From: CAZFLM01 sp964519955
GTDB lineage: Bacteria > Armatimonadota > Chthonomonadetes > Chthonomonadales > CAJBBX01
Assembly (NCBI GenBank): GCA_964519955.1
Contig: CAZFLM010000121.1
Span: 1 to 13,946 of the forward strand
Length of the DNA stretch: 13,946 nucleotides
Direction: 5' to 3'
Part shown: positions 13,770 through 13,946 of the stretch, piece by piece
Position numbering within the stretch: the first letter of the stretch is position 1
Layout of the letters: the number at the start of each line of letters is the position of its first letter
Translations under genes and position numbers: made by a program
Notes under the pieces: model-generated
The model's database searches: none
Seen by the model: only the letters and a program-made list of their open reading frames with translations
What the model was told of the DNA's origin: nothing

Positions 13770-13812
13770 GGTTCCTCTCGGCGTGGGGTGACGACGCCAG
13801 GCAAGTGAGGCG

Positions 13813-13824
13813 TTCCGTACGGAA
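13813..13824. promoter_or_regulatory. Perfect palindrome TTCCGTACGGAA, candidate operator
   Basis: It lies 44-55 bases upstream of the AAA+ start codon. A 12-base perfect dyad in this position fits a dimeric regulator site. No regulator gene is visible in the window. Confidence 0.35.
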
Positions 13825-13899
13825 GCGTAGACACAATGCGGGCCGCTGGGTGCGAGTGCCCGATGAGAGCCGATAACCAGGGGCCTAGCCCCAATACCG

Positions 13900-13914
13900 T
13901 GTACTTAATGTACA
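13900..13914. promoter_or_regulatory. Inverted repeat TGTAC-N5-GTACA, candidate operator
   Basis: The dyad lies in an A/T-rich patch 131-145 bases upstream of the AAA+ start. The form TGTAC-N5-GTACA is typical of dimeric transcription factor sites. It overlaps a -10-like TACAAT on the plus strand. Confidence 0.35.
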
Positions 13915-13946
13915 ATCTGATGGATTCTTGAGACTCCAGTCCTCGA

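Larger units (their letters stand above)
13770..13946. other. Upstream region of the AAA+ gene with several dyad-symmetric sites
   Basis: Three dyads lie in 177 bases: TTCCGTACGGAA (13813-13824, perfect 12-base palindrome), GGGGC-CTA-GCCCC (13880-13892), and TGTAC-TTAAT-GTACA (13900-13914). The last lies in a patch clearly richer in A and T than the rest of the window. No well-spaced promoter pair was found for the AAA+ gene. On the plus strand TACAAT (13911-13916) could be a -10 of a gene leaving the window to the right, but no matching -35 is evident. Confidence 0.5.

Noticed and set aside
11289..13808. Very long open frame on the plus strand opposite the AAA+ gene (839 codons)
   Set aside because: It is antisense to a gene with clear AAA+ motifs, has a low-complexity R/H/V/L/A/E-rich translation and no recognisable domain. 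High GC makes such shadow frames common. The same applies to 1380-2774 (-) and 4027-5238 (+).
13911..13916. Promoter reading out of the window on the plus strand (TACAAT)
   Set aside because: There is no recognisable -35 at 16-18 bases upstream, so it is only mentioned as a possibility.

Overview
The window is GC-rich bacterial DNA. The gene set is a Gfo/Idh/MocA oxidoreductase, a Tat-type SGNH hydrolase, a UroD-family protein that is not HemE, a GH71/99-like protein, a large secreted TPR protein and a toxin-antitoxin cassette. This mix is typical of environmental Armatimonadota, Planctomycetota or similar phyla. The phylum is an inference from gene content only. I saw no rRNA, tRNA, CRISPR array or insertion sequence.

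Layout. 1-523 (+) is the 3' end of a Gfo/Idh/MocA-family gene. 530-1542 (-) is a tight three-gene cassette: a small DUF2281-like acidic antitoxin candidate, an AbrB/MazE-like antitoxin and a PIN-domain toxin, with a recognisable promoter at 1561-1589. 1677-2936 (+) is a secreted SGNH/GDSL hydrolase. 2934-3066 is a convergent intergenic spacer whose long inverted repeat takes in the stop codons of both flanking genes. 3064-10210 (-) is a run of three closely spaced genes: TPR protein, GH71/99-like protein and UroD-family protein, transcribed in that order. 10332-13769 (-) is a 1145-residue two-ring Clp-type AAA+ protein. 13770-13946 is its upstream region and contains several dyad-symmetric sequences.

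The most unusual object is the AAA+ protein. Its last 300 or so residues align by eye with bacterial release factor 2 (RF2): the helical PCRF part, the core after it, and the RF2 C-terminal tail. The stretch that should carry the SPF stop-codon motif is replaced and the GGQ catalytic domain is missing. In the Clp part, ring 1 keeps Walker A and the pore tyrosine but has lost the Walker B acidic pair and the arginine fingers. Ring 2 keeps its ATPase motifs but lacks the GYVG pore loop. The N-terminus is a tandem pair of about 90-residue units, not a Clp_N domain. A reasonable hypothesis is a ribosome- or translation-associated remodelling ATPase that uses a dead release factor as a docking module.

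The carbohydrate-related genes (oxidoreductase, SGNH hydrolase, GH71/99-like protein, UroD-family protein) fit polysaccharide or glycoside breakdown by an environmental heterotroph. A functional link between them and the AAA+ and TPR genes is suggested only by shared orientation and short gaps.
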